Positions 26,543 through 35,967 are shown, counted from the first letter of the stretch. The stretch: DNA of 64,000 nt from Williamsia sp. 1138 (GCF_002095435.2 NZ_MJEJ02000049.1:186001-250000); one strand, 5' to 3'. Numbers and translations are program-made. The notes: a model not told the origin generated them from the letters alone.

Positions 26543-26983
26543 ATGATCCGGAAAAGCGACGAACTCTTGTCGATCGGGCAGGTGGCGGCGCGAACCGGCG
26601 TTGCCGTCTCCGCGGTCCGCTACTACGAAACCCTCGGACTCATTCCCGCTGTGCGTACTGCGGGAAACATGCGGAAGTTTCCACGACACACGATCCGACG
26701 GGTGTCGTTGATCCAGCTGGCGGTCAGGTTCGGCATACCTCTGGCCGAGGTCGCGGAGGTGTTCGCGTCGCTGCCCGACGGTCGAACTCCGAACAAGAAG
26801 GACTGGCAGAAGATCTCGCACGGGTGGAATGAACGCCTGGAGGAGCGCAAACAAGCAATCGGGCGAATGCAGAACGAACTGACTGGATGCATCGGCTGTG
26901 GGTGTCTGTCGCTGAAGACCTGCAATCTCCTCAACCCGGGTGACGAGCGCGGCCGAGAGGGCCCTGGCGCCCGACGTATCTGA
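26543..26983 (+). CDS. soxR: SoxR redox-sensing MerR-family activator
   Basis: This is a 146-residue MerR-family protein. The winged helix is LLSIGQVAARTGVAVSAVRYYETLGLIP (~8-35). A dimerisation helix leads to the [2Fe-2S] ligands CIGCGCLSLKTC (C116, C119, C121, C127), the exact C-x2-C-x-C-x5-C spacing of SoxR. Oxidation of this cluster by redox-cycling compounds or nitric oxide activates transcription. The ATG at 26543 is preferred over an in-frame TTG at 26531 because GGAAGG lies between them. It is divergent from the exporter it probably controls. Confidence 0.95.
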   Translation: MIRKSDELLSIGQVAARTGVAVSAVRYYETLGLIPAVRTAGNMRKFPRHTIRRVSLIQLAVRFGIPLAEVAEVFASLPDGRTPNKKDWQKISHGWNERLEERKQAIGRMQNELTGCIGCGCLSLKTCNLLNPGDERGREGPGARRI

Positions 26984-27013
26984 GCTACAAGGGAGTCCGG
27001 CAATCCGATGCAG

Positions 27014-28186
27014 TTAACCGACCGCAGCCTGCAATCCTGCCGACACCGCGGGCGCGGGAAAGAGATTCTTGCCGTCGACGCTGAAGGTGTTGTCGCTGTT
27101 GGTCAGCACGATGATCGTGGTGTCCGAGTCATAGTCGTGGAACAGCACACTGTTATAACCCGGGATGTCCCCGTCGTGACCCCACCACCCATTTCGGTCG
27201 CCGATTCCGAAGCCGTAACCCATCGTGGCGGTGTTCGGCGGGATATCGCGGACGATCGAATCACGGCGCAGTTGTTGCGTTTGCGCATCAAGGACGCCCT
27301 CGCCGGTGAACAACGCGTGTCCCCACTTCTTCAGATCGTCGAGGGTGGAGATGACCGCACCGGCCGTGAATGCGAACGACGGATTCCAGTGCGTTGAGTC
27401 GACATTCTGGCCGGGCGGCTGATTCTGGTTGGTCAGGCCGTCCATGTGCGGATCACCGATCTCGATGGATCCACCCGCGAACGTGGTGTCCGACATACCG
27501 AGTGGCTCGAACAACCGCTCCTCGAAGACATCTGCGACCGGCTGTTTCAGCACCTGTGCGATCACCATTCCCAGCAGGACGTAGTTGGTGTTCGAGTAAC
27601 TCCACCCCTGCCCCGGTGCAAAATCGGCAGGAAGCGGTTTGACGGCGTCGACGAGTTCTTGCGGTGGCCAGTCATATTCGGGGTCCGCGAAGTATTTGGT
27701 CACTACTGCGTCCGACTCCGTGTAACTCGGAATCCCGCTGGTCATGTCCGCCAGCTGCGCCAACGTTGCCAGATCGCCGTTGGGTAGACCGGGGACGTAC
27801 TCACCGATCGGGGTGTCGAGCGACAGCTTGCCCTCTTGAACCAGCTGCAGCAGCACGGTCGCCGTCATGGTCTTGGTCAACGAACCGATGCGGGTCTTGT
27901 CGCTGACGGTCGGCGGTTCGGTCTTGCCTTCTCCGACGACTCCTGACGTTCCGGTCCACGTTCCCTCCGGCGAGGCAACCTGCGCGATCACACCGGGAAA
28001 ACCGGCCTTGGACCGGGTGTCGTCGAGGACCTGTTGAAACTGCGCGGCCTTGTCCGCAGCCACGGCCGGGGCGGCGGACGACGATGAGGCGGCCGCGTCG
28101 TCGTTCGATGACGAACACCCGCTCGCCACCAGGGATGCGGTTATCACGGCAGCGATAGCCGCGAGAGCTCGATTCTTGACCTTCAT
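27014..28186 (-). CDS. Beta-lactamase/D-alanyl-D-alanine-carboxypeptidase family lipoprotein
   Basis: This is a 390-residue serine hydrolase of the class C beta-lactamase/esterase fold. A lipoprotein signal (ITASLVASGC, Cys ~22) and a Ser/Ala-rich linker are followed by the catalytic domain with S-x-x-K in GSLTKTMT, Y-x-N in WSYSNTNY and H-x-G in WWGHDGD. It is probably anchored outside the membrane and works on peptidoglycan peptides or esters; true beta-lactamase activity is not implied. GAGG stands 5 bases before the ATG at 28186. Earlier in-frame codons to 28336 would bury the signal peptide and are rejected. Confidence 0.9.
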   Translation of the reverse strand: MKVKNRALAAIAAVITASLVASGCSSSNDDAAASSSSAAPAVAADKAAQFQQVLDDTRSKAGFPGVIAQVASPEGTWTGTSGVVGEGKTEPPTVSDKTRIGSLTKTMTATVLLQLVQEGKLSLDTPIGEYVPGLPNGDLATLAQLADMTSGIPSYTESDAVVTKYFADPEYDWPPQELVDAVKPLPADFAPGQGWSYSNTNYVLLGMVIAQVLKQPVADVFEERLFEPLGMSDTTFAGGSIEIGDPHMDGLTNQNQPPGQNVDSTHWNPSFAFTAGAVISTLDDLKKWGHALFTGEGVLDAQTQQLRRDSIVRDIPPNTATMGYGFGIGDRNGWWGHDGDIPGYNSVLFHDYDSDTTIIVLTNSDNTFSVDGKNLFPAPAVSAGLQAAVG

Positions 28187-28339
28187 ACCTACCTCTATGA
28201 CTTGTTCTGATGTTGGTCGGCCGATCCAATTGATCAACCGCTTCTGCGACCCCGTTGGACGCACGTCATGCAGCGTAGGATTCCGCGACGCGGTCTCACG
28301 GTGATCTAACGGGAGGCCACACGGCTGCACGCTCATGAC

Positions 28340-31207
28340 CTACTTCCGAATCTCCAGTTCGAGGTCCGAGACGATCTGCAGTGGATCGAGTTGTGCCAGA
28401 CGCACACCGCTGTTCCAGTGGTCTGCGAACTCGACACCGAGTTCGGCGCGGACGAAGTCGAGTTGCGCATCGGTCCCCGGGTGCCATGGCCAGTCCCGGC
28501 TCTGCCGCCTGCTCAGGGCGTAGGACAAACCCAGATTGCGTGCGGCCTCGTCGAGTTGCCCGGCGTTGACGAAGTGGTTTCCCCTGGTCTCGAAACTCTC
28601 CGAGAAACTGTGCGTGCCCAGCAGCTTCTGCGTCCGGAGCACCTCGTCGCAGTAGCGCAGACCACGTGCGCCGTCGCCCGCGAACTTGGCCGCGATCGAA
28701 TGAGTGATGTTGGCGAACAATGCAGCCATGTTGTTACCTACAGCGGCATTGTCGGCGAGGACCGCATCGGCCTGGGCCAACGCTGCTGCGCCGTCACCGT
28801 CGACCAGAGCGCTCGCGGCGAGAATACTGCGCGCACCCAACACCGTGTGGTCGTCTTCGGGCCCGTCTGCGAGATCCGGGATCGCGACCGCCGCTCGCAG
28901 CGCCCACTCGAAGACGTCCCCTGTCCAGGCGCACACCGACACGACGAAGAGGATGCGCATCGCTTCGGATCTACGCTCCACCGGAGGGTTGACGAGTATC
29001 GGGATCGCCTGTGCCAACGCCTTCTCCGCCGCAACCCCGTTGTGGCCAAGCGCCTGAGCGCACCCACTGATAGCCCAACCGACCCCGATGTCGAAGGCTC
29101 CCGGCGTCATCAGCGCCAGCGCTGCCTCCGCCAACTCTGACCAACGGATGAATTCGACGGTCGCTTCCCGGTCGTGCCAGAAAAAGATCAACCGCCATAC
29201 CATCGCAAGCCCGTCGATCGTCGGCTTCTCGATCAGCGTCGAGCGCAACACCGCGCGCACCGAGGCCCGGTTGTCTTCGAGCCACTCGTAGTACTCCAGC
29301 TGTTCGGTGCGGCCCGGATCGGGGGCTGCGGTGATTCGCCCGATCACCCAGCGATCGCGTACCGATTCTGCGTGCCGGCGCTCGGTCGCAGTCAACTCGC
29401 CGGCTGCGTGCGCCCGGATGGGCACGAGCTGAGAGAATCTGGTATTTCGCGACGCAGTCGGTGAACGCTCGGATACCAGCATGGAGCGGTGCACGAGACC
29501 GCCGACGAGATCGAGGGCGTCACTCTCGCTCAGTGGGGCGATCGTGCTCAACTGTGCTGCGGCTTCCAGGGTGAACTGGCCCGGCAGGACCGCGAGACGG
29601 CGGTGCAGAATCTGCTCGTCGGTGCCGGCCAGGCGATATCCCCAGTCGACGGTAGCCAGCAGGTTCGAGTGGCGCCCGGTACCCCGTCCGCTGCGGGAGA
29701 GGTGTGCCGGCGCTCTGTCGAGGCTGTCTGCGATTTCTGAGAGGTCAAACGTGCGGGCACGTGCTGCCGCGAGTTCGATGCCCAGCGGCAAACCACCTAC
29801 TGCTGCACAGATCCGGGCAATGGCCACCCCGTCGTGACCGTCTAGGTCCAGATCGCGACCGTCATCCGCTCGTTCGAGAAAGAGCCGGACCGAGGCAGAA
29901 GCACCGATGTCAGCAGCCGAATCCTTCAGGGATGGAACGGCCAAGGGCGCAAGTCGGTACCGACGCTCGTCGACGACCTCGAGCGGTTCGCGGCTCGTCG
30001 CGAGCACGCTGGACCTCTCGCTCGAGTCGAGCAGGTCATCGACAAACGCTGCGACGTCAGGCAACACGTGTTCGCAGTTGTCCAGCACGATGAGCAGTCG
30101 CCTCGAGGACACATGAGCGCGAACCAAACGGTCGATCTGAGTATCCGCCGCCGGACGCAGACCCAGCACGTTGGCGACGAGGGCGGGTACCGAGTCCGCC
30201 TGTGCGATGGACGCAAGGTCAACGAACCAGATCCCGTCCCCGAAGTGCTCACGCACTGTGAAGGCGACCTCGGTTGCCAGACGCGTCTTTCCGACACCGC
30301 CGGGGCCGATGACCGTGACCAATCGTGAGTTGTCGAGAGACTGCACCAAGTCGTTCAACTCGTCGGTGCGCCCGACAATTCGCGACCGACGACTGGGGAG
30401 CTGAACCTCGACCGGCCGACTCTGAGACGCCGGAACGGCACGGGGGCGCAATCGTTCATCATGATCGAGTATCTGCCGGTGCAACTGCTTCAGTTCCGGC
30501 CCGGGATCGACGCCCAGCTCTTCAGCGAGAATCCGGCGGACAGTGCTGAACGCGTCCAACGCGGCGGCCTGCCTCCCCGACTGATAGAGGCCGAGGATCC
30601 GGTGCATCCACAGTCGTTCACGCAGTGGATTCTCTTCGAGAACCTCAGAGATCTCATTGACGGCCCGTTCGGGTTGCCCTACCTGCATCAGCGCCGAGGC
30701 TCGCGCTTCGACCAGGTCGAGCCTCAGGTCGGACAGTCGCGTGCGCAGAGGTTCCAGCGAGCCGGTATCGACCACGTCAGCACAGAAATCCCCCCGCCAG
30801 CGCGACAGCGCGCCGTCACTGATTGCCAGCGTCTGGTCGAAATTGTTGTCGGTCAACGACTGTCGGACCTCCGACACGGACCGCATCAAGACCTGGGAGT
30901 CGACGCGTTCCGTGGGGACAGCGAGTCGGTAGCCGGCCTGATCGGTGATCAGCACGGTCGGCGCCGCACCGGGACCTCGACCGGGTTCGAGCATCCTGCG
31001 CAGCCGCCAGATGTGGGATTCGAGCACTTTGACACTGCGTTCCGGCGGATCGTCGCCCCAGATCGCGGTGATCAGTGCCGAAGTCGGTACAGCATCTCCC
31101 ACCCGGGCCAGCAGCACCGCCAGAACAGTCGACAGGCGCGCACCGCCCGGAGGCCTGGACAACCCGTCTGACTCGACCAGCAGCGGTCCCAGATCCCTGA
31201 ACTCCAC
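28340..31207 (-). CDS. SARP/AfsR-type regulator: winged helix, BTAD, NB-ARC, TPR
   Basis: This is a 955-residue regulator. An OmpR-like winged helix (~1-95: VLESHIWRLRRMLE, DQAGYRLAV) is followed by a bacterial transcriptional activation domain (~103-250, ending LAEELGVDPGPELKQLH), an NB-ARC ATPase (~272-560; Walker A GPGGVGKT at 301-308, Walker B LLIVLDNCEHV) and a helical TPR-like C-terminus. This is the layout of large SARP/AfsR activators, which in other actinobacteria switch on specialised metabolism. The GTG start has TAGTGT (31214-31219) 6 bases upstream. The divergent four-gene operon starting at 31383 is the most likely target; the control region between them contains a 9-base inverted repeat. 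Confidence 0.92.
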   Translation of the reverse strand: MEFRDLGPLLVESDGLSRPPGGARLSTVLAVLLARVGDAVPTSALITAIWGDDPPERSVKVLESHIWRLRRMLEPGRGPGAAPTVLITDQAGYRLAVPTERVDSQVLMRSVSEVRQSLTDNNFDQTLAISDGALSRWRGDFCADVVDTGSLEPLRTRLSDLRLDLVEARASALMQVGQPERAVNEISEVLEENPLRERLWMHRILGLYQSGRQAAALDAFSTVRRILAEELGVDPGPELKQLHRQILDHDERLRPRAVPASQSRPVEVQLPSRRSRIVGRTDELNDLVQSLDNSRLVTVIGPGGVGKTRLATEVAFTVREHFGDGIWFVDLASIAQADSVPALVANVLGLRPAADTQIDRLVRAHVSSRRLLIVLDNCEHVLPDVAAFVDDLLDSSERSSVLATSREPLEVVDERRYRLAPLAVPSLKDSAADIGASASVRLFLERADDGRDLDLDGHDGVAIARICAAVGGLPLGIELAAARARTFDLSEIADSLDRAPAHLSRSGRGTGRHSNLLATVDWGYRLAGTDEQILHRRLAVLPGQFTLEAAAQLSTIAPLSESDALDLVGGLVHRSMLVSERSPTASRNTRFSQLVPIRAHAAGELTATERRHAESVRDRWVIGRITAAPDPGRTEQLEYYEWLEDNRASVRAVLRSTLIEKPTIDGLAMVWRLIFFWHDREATVEFIRWSELAEAALALMTPGAFDIGVGWAISGCAQALGHNGVAAEKALAQAIPILVNPPVERRSEAMRILFVVSVCAWTGDVFEWALRAAVAIPDLADGPEDDHTVLGARSILAASALVDGDGAAALAQADAVLADNAAVGNNMAALFANITHSIAAKFAGDGARGLRYCDEVLRTQKLLGTHSFSESFETRGNHFVNAGQLDEAARNLGLSYALSRRQSRDWPWHPGTDAQLDFVRAELGVEFADHWNSGVRLAQLDPLQIVSDLELEIRK

Positions 31208-31243
31208 ATCAGCACACTATCGGCGATGTCCGATTCCGTCTCA

Positions 31244-31281
31244 CCGATGGCGGGACGAGTGACAGTCCGTGTCGCCATCGG
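31244..31281. promoter_or_regulatory. Inverted repeat in divergent SARP/operon control region
   Basis: CCGATGGCG (31244-31252) and CGCCATCGG (31273-31281) are perfect 9-base arms, their starts 29 bases apart. A second palindrome, CCTGA-AC-TCAGG, lies at 31347-31358, 24 bases before the hydrolase start. These are candidate sites for the SARP regulator, although SARP sites are more often direct repeats. Confidence 0.5.
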
Positions 31282-31382
31282 CGCCTGCACCAAGATTTGA
31301 CCGCGGTGAGACCGCCGGCCGAAATGATCGGTTCCGAGACATCAGACCTGAACTCAGGCAGTGGAGACAACGGGAGAACACC

Positions 31383-32615
31383 ATGACAGACACCTCGCCG
31401 GCAGTGGACTTGCGCGCGATAGCTTTCGCAGAGCCCGAGTTCGACGGTCAGTTCCTGCGGGCACTCGACGCCGTGCTCAGCGGTGGAGCCGATATCGGTG
31501 AGTGTTTTGTGACGGCGAGAAGGATCGCCGCCGGCGATCACGACAGTTGGCACCGCGAGTGGAAGGCGACTGCCGACCGCATCTACGCAGCCGCGGAAGC
31601 GAGCCTTGCTGCGGGTCACCGAGTCAGCGCGCACGACGCGTTCCTGCGCGCCGTCACGTATTACCGCACCAGTGGCGTGTTCTTTTATCGCCCACCCCTC
31701 GATCCCCGCTTCGTCGACTCCTACCGACGGCAGCGCGAAGCGTTCTGCAGGGCCGCAGCGCTGTCGGAGTGGAACATCGAACAGGTGTCCGTGCCCTACG
31801 AGACAACCGAGCTCGCCGCCTATTTCGCGACGCCCGGCGGCGCAGGCCCCTTTCCGACGATCATCATCATCGGTGGTTACGACGGCACGAAAGAGGAGTC
31901 GTACTTTGCTGGGGGCGAAGCAGCGCTCCGCCGCGGTTACGCGGTTCTCATGATCGACGGGCCAGGTCAGGGCGGCGCACTCATCGAACAGGGGCTGGTG
32001 TTCAGACCCGACTGGGAGACCGTGGTCACACCGCAGATCGACTGGCTACGTGCGCGCGCCGACGTCGACGACGAACGGATTGTTCTCCTCGGCCGCAGCT
32101 GGGGCGGTTATCTGGCGCCACGGGCCGCGGCCGGCGATCATCGCGTCGCTGCACTCATCGCCGACGCACCACAATTCGCTCCCGGAGAAGGGGCGGTGTT
32201 CATGTTGCCGCCCGAGTATCGCGATCAGCTCGATACGGGCGATACCGATCTGCTCAATGCGGTTCTCGCAGAATCGATGTCGAAAAATCCTGTCCTAGAC
32301 TTCGGCCTCAATCGGGGCATGTTGACGCACGGATTCGCTCATCCCCTCGACTATCTGCGCGACGCAAAGCGCTACACGTTGCGTGCGTACGCGGAGAAGA
32401 TCAGCTGCCCGACCTTGCTGTGTTCAGGCGAGAACGACTCCAGGGGCGGCGGGGCGAAGCCGTTGTTCGACGCCCTGACCACCACCAAGAAGCACATTGC
32501 GTTCACCAACGCCGAAGGCGCGGGGGAACACGACGAGGCAGGTGCCGCAGGACTTTTCGAGCAGCGTGTCTTCGACTGGCTCGACGACACCCTCGCGGGA
32601 AAGGTACCGGCGTGA
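31383..32615 (+). CDS. Alpha/beta hydrolase with helical N-terminal cap (FrsA/DHPON-hydrolase-like)
   Basis: This is a 410-residue alpha/beta hydrolase. An all-helical N-terminal domain (~40-130) with AHDAFLRAVTYYRTSGVFFY is typical of the group containing 2,6-dihydroxypseudooxynicotine hydrolase. The catalytic domain follows: IIIGGYDGTKEE (oxyanion region), LGRSWGGYLAPR (Ser ~243) and GAGEHDEAG with His near the C-terminus. Members cleave C-C or ester bonds of aromatic substrates. GGGAG precedes the ATG by 6 bases. It is the first gene of a four-gene operon and overlaps the next by GTGA. A degenerate relative lies at the end of the same operon. Confidence 0.88.
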   Translation: MTDTSPAVDLRAIAFAEPEFDGQFLRALDAVLSGGADIGECFVTARRIAAGDHDSWHREWKATADRIYAAAEASLAAGHRVSAHDAFLRAVTYYRTSGVFFYRPPLDPRFVDSYRRQREAFCRAAALSEWNIEQVSVPYETTELAAYFATPGGAGPFPTIIIIGGYDGTKEESYFAGGEAALRRGYAVLMIDGPGQGGALIEQGLVFRPDWETVVTPQIDWLRARADVDDERIVLLGRSWGGYLAPRAAAGDHRVAALIADAPQFAPGEGAVFMLPPEYRDQLDTGDTDLLNAVLAESMSKNPVLDFGLNRGMLTHGFAHPLDYLRDAKRYTLRAYAEKISCPTLLCSGENDSRGGGAKPLFDALTTTKKHIAFTNAEGAGEHDEAGAAGLFEQRVFDWLDDTLAGKVPA

Positions 32616-33907
32616 GCAGACGTTCGATTGCTGCGGTGAACGCTGCCATGGCAGTCACCCTCGTTCTCGGCGGCTGCGCCGGCGGCGATGACCCCGGACC
32701 GGCACCGACGAACACCGCGGCGTTCGACGACGTCGTAGTGCCGGAAGCGTTCACGAGCGTGACCATGACCCAGATCGGGGACCCGACCTTCCCATTCCTC
32801 GGGACCGACGGCAAGTACCACGTCGCGTATGACCTGCAGCTGACCAATGCATCTCCGGTGCCCGCGACCATCGACCGGGTTGATGTGGTGGACGGAACCG
32901 AGCCCGAGAAGGTCGTCGCCACTTTTGGCGGCACGGCGCTGGTCGACCCGAACTGTACGTACGGCAACTGTAACCGGCTGCAGAACGTGCCCAACGGCCT
33001 CCTCGACACCGCGGTCATACCACCTCGTGAAAGCCGAGTTCTGTTCCTCGACTATGTCTTCGACAACCAGGACGATGTGCCCAAGGCAGTTCTGCACCAT
33101 CTTCATGGCACCGGGGCCAACTCCCCCGGGTCGCGGGCGCCCGCCCCGATCGACTACTTGATCACCCCGGTCGACCTCTCTGCGGGCACACCCCGGATCA
33201 TCTCGCCGCCCGTGCGAGGAAACAACTGGATCGCACTGAACGGCTGTTGCGAACCCGGATTCCCGCATCGCGGTTCGACTCTGCCGGTCGACGGAAAGCT
33301 GAACAACAGCGAGCGTTTTGCCATCGACTGGAAACGCACTGACGAAGCCGGAGAGTTCTACGTCGGCGACAAGACCCAGAACACGAGCTACGTCGACTAC
33401 GGAACCGAGATCCACGCGGTTGCCGATGCGACCGTGGTGTCGGTCCTCGACAACGTGGCGGCGAACGCGCCGGGCATCCTGCCCGCTCAGGATCCGGTCT
33501 TGGCGGCAAAACTCACGGCACTCAACGTCGACGGCAATCACATCGTCTTGGATCTCGGCGACGGCGTGTACGCCATGTACGCCCACCTCATCGAGGGCTC
33601 ACTGCTGGTCAAACCCGGGGACAAGGTCAAGGACGGGCAGGTCATCGCGAAGCTCGGGAACACGGGCAATGCCAACGCCTCTCACCTACACTTCCAGCTC
33701 ATGAACGGCCCCACCCTGCTCGGGGCCGATGGACTCCCCTACGTCTTCGACGAGTTCGACTACGCCGGTCAGGTCCCGCTAGAAACGATCATGGCTGCCG
33801 ACGACTACTTGAGCGGGGACTTTCTGCAGGAGAAACTCCCCGAGCCCGCGGCCCGGACCGATCAGCTCCCCCTGAACCTCGCGATCGTCAACTTTCCAGA
33901 GAACTGA
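32612..33907 (+). CDS. M23 family metallopeptidase-like lipoprotein
   Basis: This is a 431-residue exported lipoprotein. The lipobox is LVLGGC (Cys ~21). A beta-rich middle domain (~45-200) precedes an M23/LytM domain. ERFAIDW supplies the Asp ligand, HAVADATVVSV and YAMYAHLIEGSLLVKPGDKV the core, and ASHLHFQL the H-x-H. The first His ligand expected just before the Asp is not clear, so activity on peptidoglycan cross-links is uncertain. The GTG at 32612 overlaps the upstream stop; a long upstream extension of the same frame is antisense-like shadow and is rejected. Second gene of the operon. Confidence 0.88.
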   Translation: MSRRSIAAVNAAMAVTLVLGGCAGGDDPGPAPTNTAAFDDVVVPEAFTSVTMTQIGDPTFPFLGTDGKYHVAYDLQLTNASPVPATIDRVDVVDGTEPEKVVATFGGTALVDPNCTYGNCNRLQNVPNGLLDTAVIPPRESRVLFLDYVFDNQDDVPKAVLHHLHGTGANSPGSRAPAPIDYLITPVDLSAGTPRIISPPVRGNNWIALNGCCEPGFPHRGSTLPVDGKLNNSERFAIDWKRTDEAGEFYVGDKTQNTSYVDYGTEIHAVADATVVSVLDNVAANAPGILPAQDPVLAAKLTALNVDGNHIVLDLGDGVYAMYAHLIEGSLLVKPGDKVKDGQVIAKLGNTGNANASHLHFQLMNGPTLLGADGLPYVFDEFDYAGQVPLETIMAADDYLSGDFLQEKLPEPAARTDQLPLNLAIVNFPEN

Positions 33908-33919
33908 GAGGTCCGAGAG

Positions 33920-35119
33920 ATGTCCACCGGAACCATCCACGAGATCGCGGACGACCTCTTCCTGATCGAGGGGCACCATCCCCACACGCTGTGGGATGAC
34001 CCCGATCTTCCCACCATCGCCATCTATCGGCGCGGCCCACGGCTGTACCTACTCGACAGCGGCGTCGGTGACGATCAGTACCGCGCGATCCTCGAGGTCG
34101 TACGAGGCTTCGACGGGATCGAAGAGGTGTTGTTGCTCAACAGTCACGGGCACGTCGACCATTTGGGTAACAATCACGTGCTGCAAGCGATCAGCGCCAC
34201 GCGCAGACGGCACTACATCCCGCGGGCGGCTCGTTCGGCGCTTGACTACGAAGCCTTCTTCGCGAAGATGTACAGGTCGGGTATCGGCTACTTCGACTAC
34301 CTTGCCGGACTCGATCTCGACCCCGAACGGATCGCGAGCCTGCTGCGAACTCTGGGGGCGTCGTCGGCTCTGACCTCCGACGACGTCGCGGTCCTGGGCC
34401 ATCAGCTCAATTCTCTCGGCATTACGCCGGCGCTCGGCGGTTTCATCCCCTCTCTGGTCGTGGAAATCATCCTCCAGACGTACCCCGAAGTGTTCCTGAG
34501 CGTCGACACCATGACGGACTACGAGGATCTCGGCCCCGCCCAAGCCATCTCGATCGGAAGTGCCGAGTGGACCGGGTGGTCGTTCACCGACGACTTGGGT
34601 GCCCTCGAGGTCCAGGTGCTGCAATCGGGAGGTCACTCGGCCGGTGGGGTGGTGTTCTTCCTGCCGGAGCACGGTTTTCTGATGCTGGCAGACGAGACAT
34701 CTGCACTACCGATCTGGACCGACTCGGATCCGCGCAAGATCGCCGCGACCGCAACCCGGGCGTTGTCGATGATCGACGAAGGGCATCTGCGTCAGCTGTG
34801 CGCCGGCCACAAGCCGATGCTGCCCGTCGTCGCAGACGCGGCGCGCACCCAGCTTCAGCAGATCCTCGACGTGGGCGCCGAATTCGCTGCCACGGTTGAT
34901 GCTGTCCTCGAGCGCAACGCTGACGGCCTGTCTGTCGACGAACTCTACGATGTCCTCGTCGCCGAGGCCACACCGAACTCCGTCATCACGATATCCTCCA
35001 GCTTGCAATTCCCCGTCTTTGCCACCTTCTTGAAACTGACCCTGCTGAATCACTGTCGTTTGAACCATTATCCCGTCGGCACAAATACCTCCGGTCGGCC
35101 GACGTTCCGCCTTCGCTGA
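33920..35119 (+). CDS. Metallo-beta-lactamase-fold hydrolase
   Basis: This is a 399-residue MBL-fold protein. The metal motif HGHVDHLG (~76-83) is followed by further ligands: His in SGGHSAGGVVFF (~237), Asp in LMLADETSALP and His in CAGHKPML. It resembles the larger MBL-fold hydrolases acting on lactones, sulphates or thioesters, and has no signal peptide. Third gene of the operon, 12 bases after the M23 stop, with AGAGG a few bases before the ATG. An alkylsulphatase or lactonase role is possible but not shown. Confidence 0.9.
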   Translation: MSTGTIHEIADDLFLIEGHHPHTLWDDPDLPTIAIYRRGPRLYLLDSGVGDDQYRAILEVVRGFDGIEEVLLLNSHGHVDHLGNNHVLQAISATRRRHYIPRAARSALDYEAFFAKMYRSGIGYFDYLAGLDLDPERIASLLRTLGASSALTSDDVAVLGHQLNSLGITPALGGFIPSLVVEIILQTYPEVFLSVDTMTDYEDLGPAQAISIGSAEWTGWSFTDDLGALEVQVLQSGGHSAGGVVFFLPEHGFLMLADETSALPIWTDSDPRKIAATATRALSMIDEGHLRQLCAGHKPMLPVVADAARTQLQQILDVGAEFAATVDAVLERNADGLSVDELYDVLVAEATPNSVITISSSLQFPVFATFLKLTLLNHCRLNHYPVGTNTSGRPTFRLR

Positions 35120-35127
35120 GCGGCCCG

Positions 35128-35964
35128 ATGCAACTGCACACCGATCCCGCGTTCGATCGACTCCTACTGCGCTCGCTGTCCGTGACCGCTGTCGGCGCCG
35201 CGAACGCCACCGCCATCGCCGGTGTCGGCACCCAGGTCGCGCCCGGCGAAGTGGTGTCGTGGGAACGCTATTGGCGCCGCGAAGGTGATCGCGCCCTCGA
35301 ACGCGCGGACGATCGCCTGGCCGCAGACGACGTTTCCGGCGCGGGCAGGCAGCTGCTGAGCGCGTCGTGGTCATACGGACAAGCAGCGCATTTCTACCGA
35401 AGTGACCCCGCCTCCGAGATGTGGCAGACCAACCGCCTCTCTCAGATCTCTGCCTTCCAGGCGGCGATACCGTTGCTGCCGAACCGGTGTGAACCGATCG
35501 TGATGTCAACCAGGGTGGGCAATTGCCATGGGTATCTGATCGGTGAGGAACAGAACGCAGGCGCCTATGTCCTGATCCCCGTCGGTGTCGAGATGTCGGC
35601 GGAAGATTCCTACGCCCTGTTCGCTTCGACGGCCGAAGCGGTGGGCGCGCGATGCCTCGTGATCGACCTCTGCATGAGCGATGGAACCCGTGCCGCGGAC
35701 GCCGACGTGATGGGTACCGCCCTGACGTGGTTGACAGGCCGGTCATCGAAGGTGTTCGTTCTGGGCTGGGGGGCATTGGCCTCCCGCACTGTCGCCGCCA
35801 TCGGGGACCACAGCGGACTCGCAGCCGTACTGTGCTGTCCGGACGCCGCCGAGGCGGACGCGGTGTGCCGACTGCTTCCGGCTCTGGAGTGCCCATCTGT
35901 GCTGCTGCCTCCGGATTCGGAGGTGGCAGCGGGCTTGCGCTGGCTTCCGTCGAACGTTCCGTGA
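35128..35964 (+). CDS. Degenerate alpha/beta hydrolase-like protein (nucleophile lost)
   Basis: This is a 278-residue protein related to the first hydrolase of the operon. The helical cap is recognisable (SWERYWRREGDRALERADDRL, then LSASWSYGQAAHFYR). The elbow region that reads LGRSWGGY there reads LGWGALAS here, so the Ser is missing. The protein also stops before the region of the catalytic His. A partner, regulatory or substrate-binding role for the active enzyme is a reasonable guess. It starts 8 bases after the MBL gene and ends 3 bases before the convergent EEP gene. Confidence 0.75.
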   Translation: MQLHTDPAFDRLLLRSLSVTAVGAANATAIAGVGTQVAPGEVVSWERYWRREGDRALERADDRLAADDVSGAGRQLLSASWSYGQAAHFYRSDPASEMWQTNRLSQISAFQAAIPLLPNRCEPIVMSTRVGNCHGYLIGEEQNAGAYVLIPVGVEMSAEDSYALFASTAEAVGARCLVIDLCMSDGTRAADADVMGTALTWLTGRSSKVFVLGWGALASRTVAAIGDHSGLAAVLCCPDAAEADAVCRLLPALECPSVLLPPDSEVAAGLRWLPSNVP

Positions 35965-35967
35965 CAG

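Noticed and set aside
27014-28186. True beta-lactamase resistance gene
   Set aside because: The SLTK/YSN/HDG motifs are shared with carboxypeptidases and esterases; the sequence does not resemble AmpC closely enough to claim resistance.
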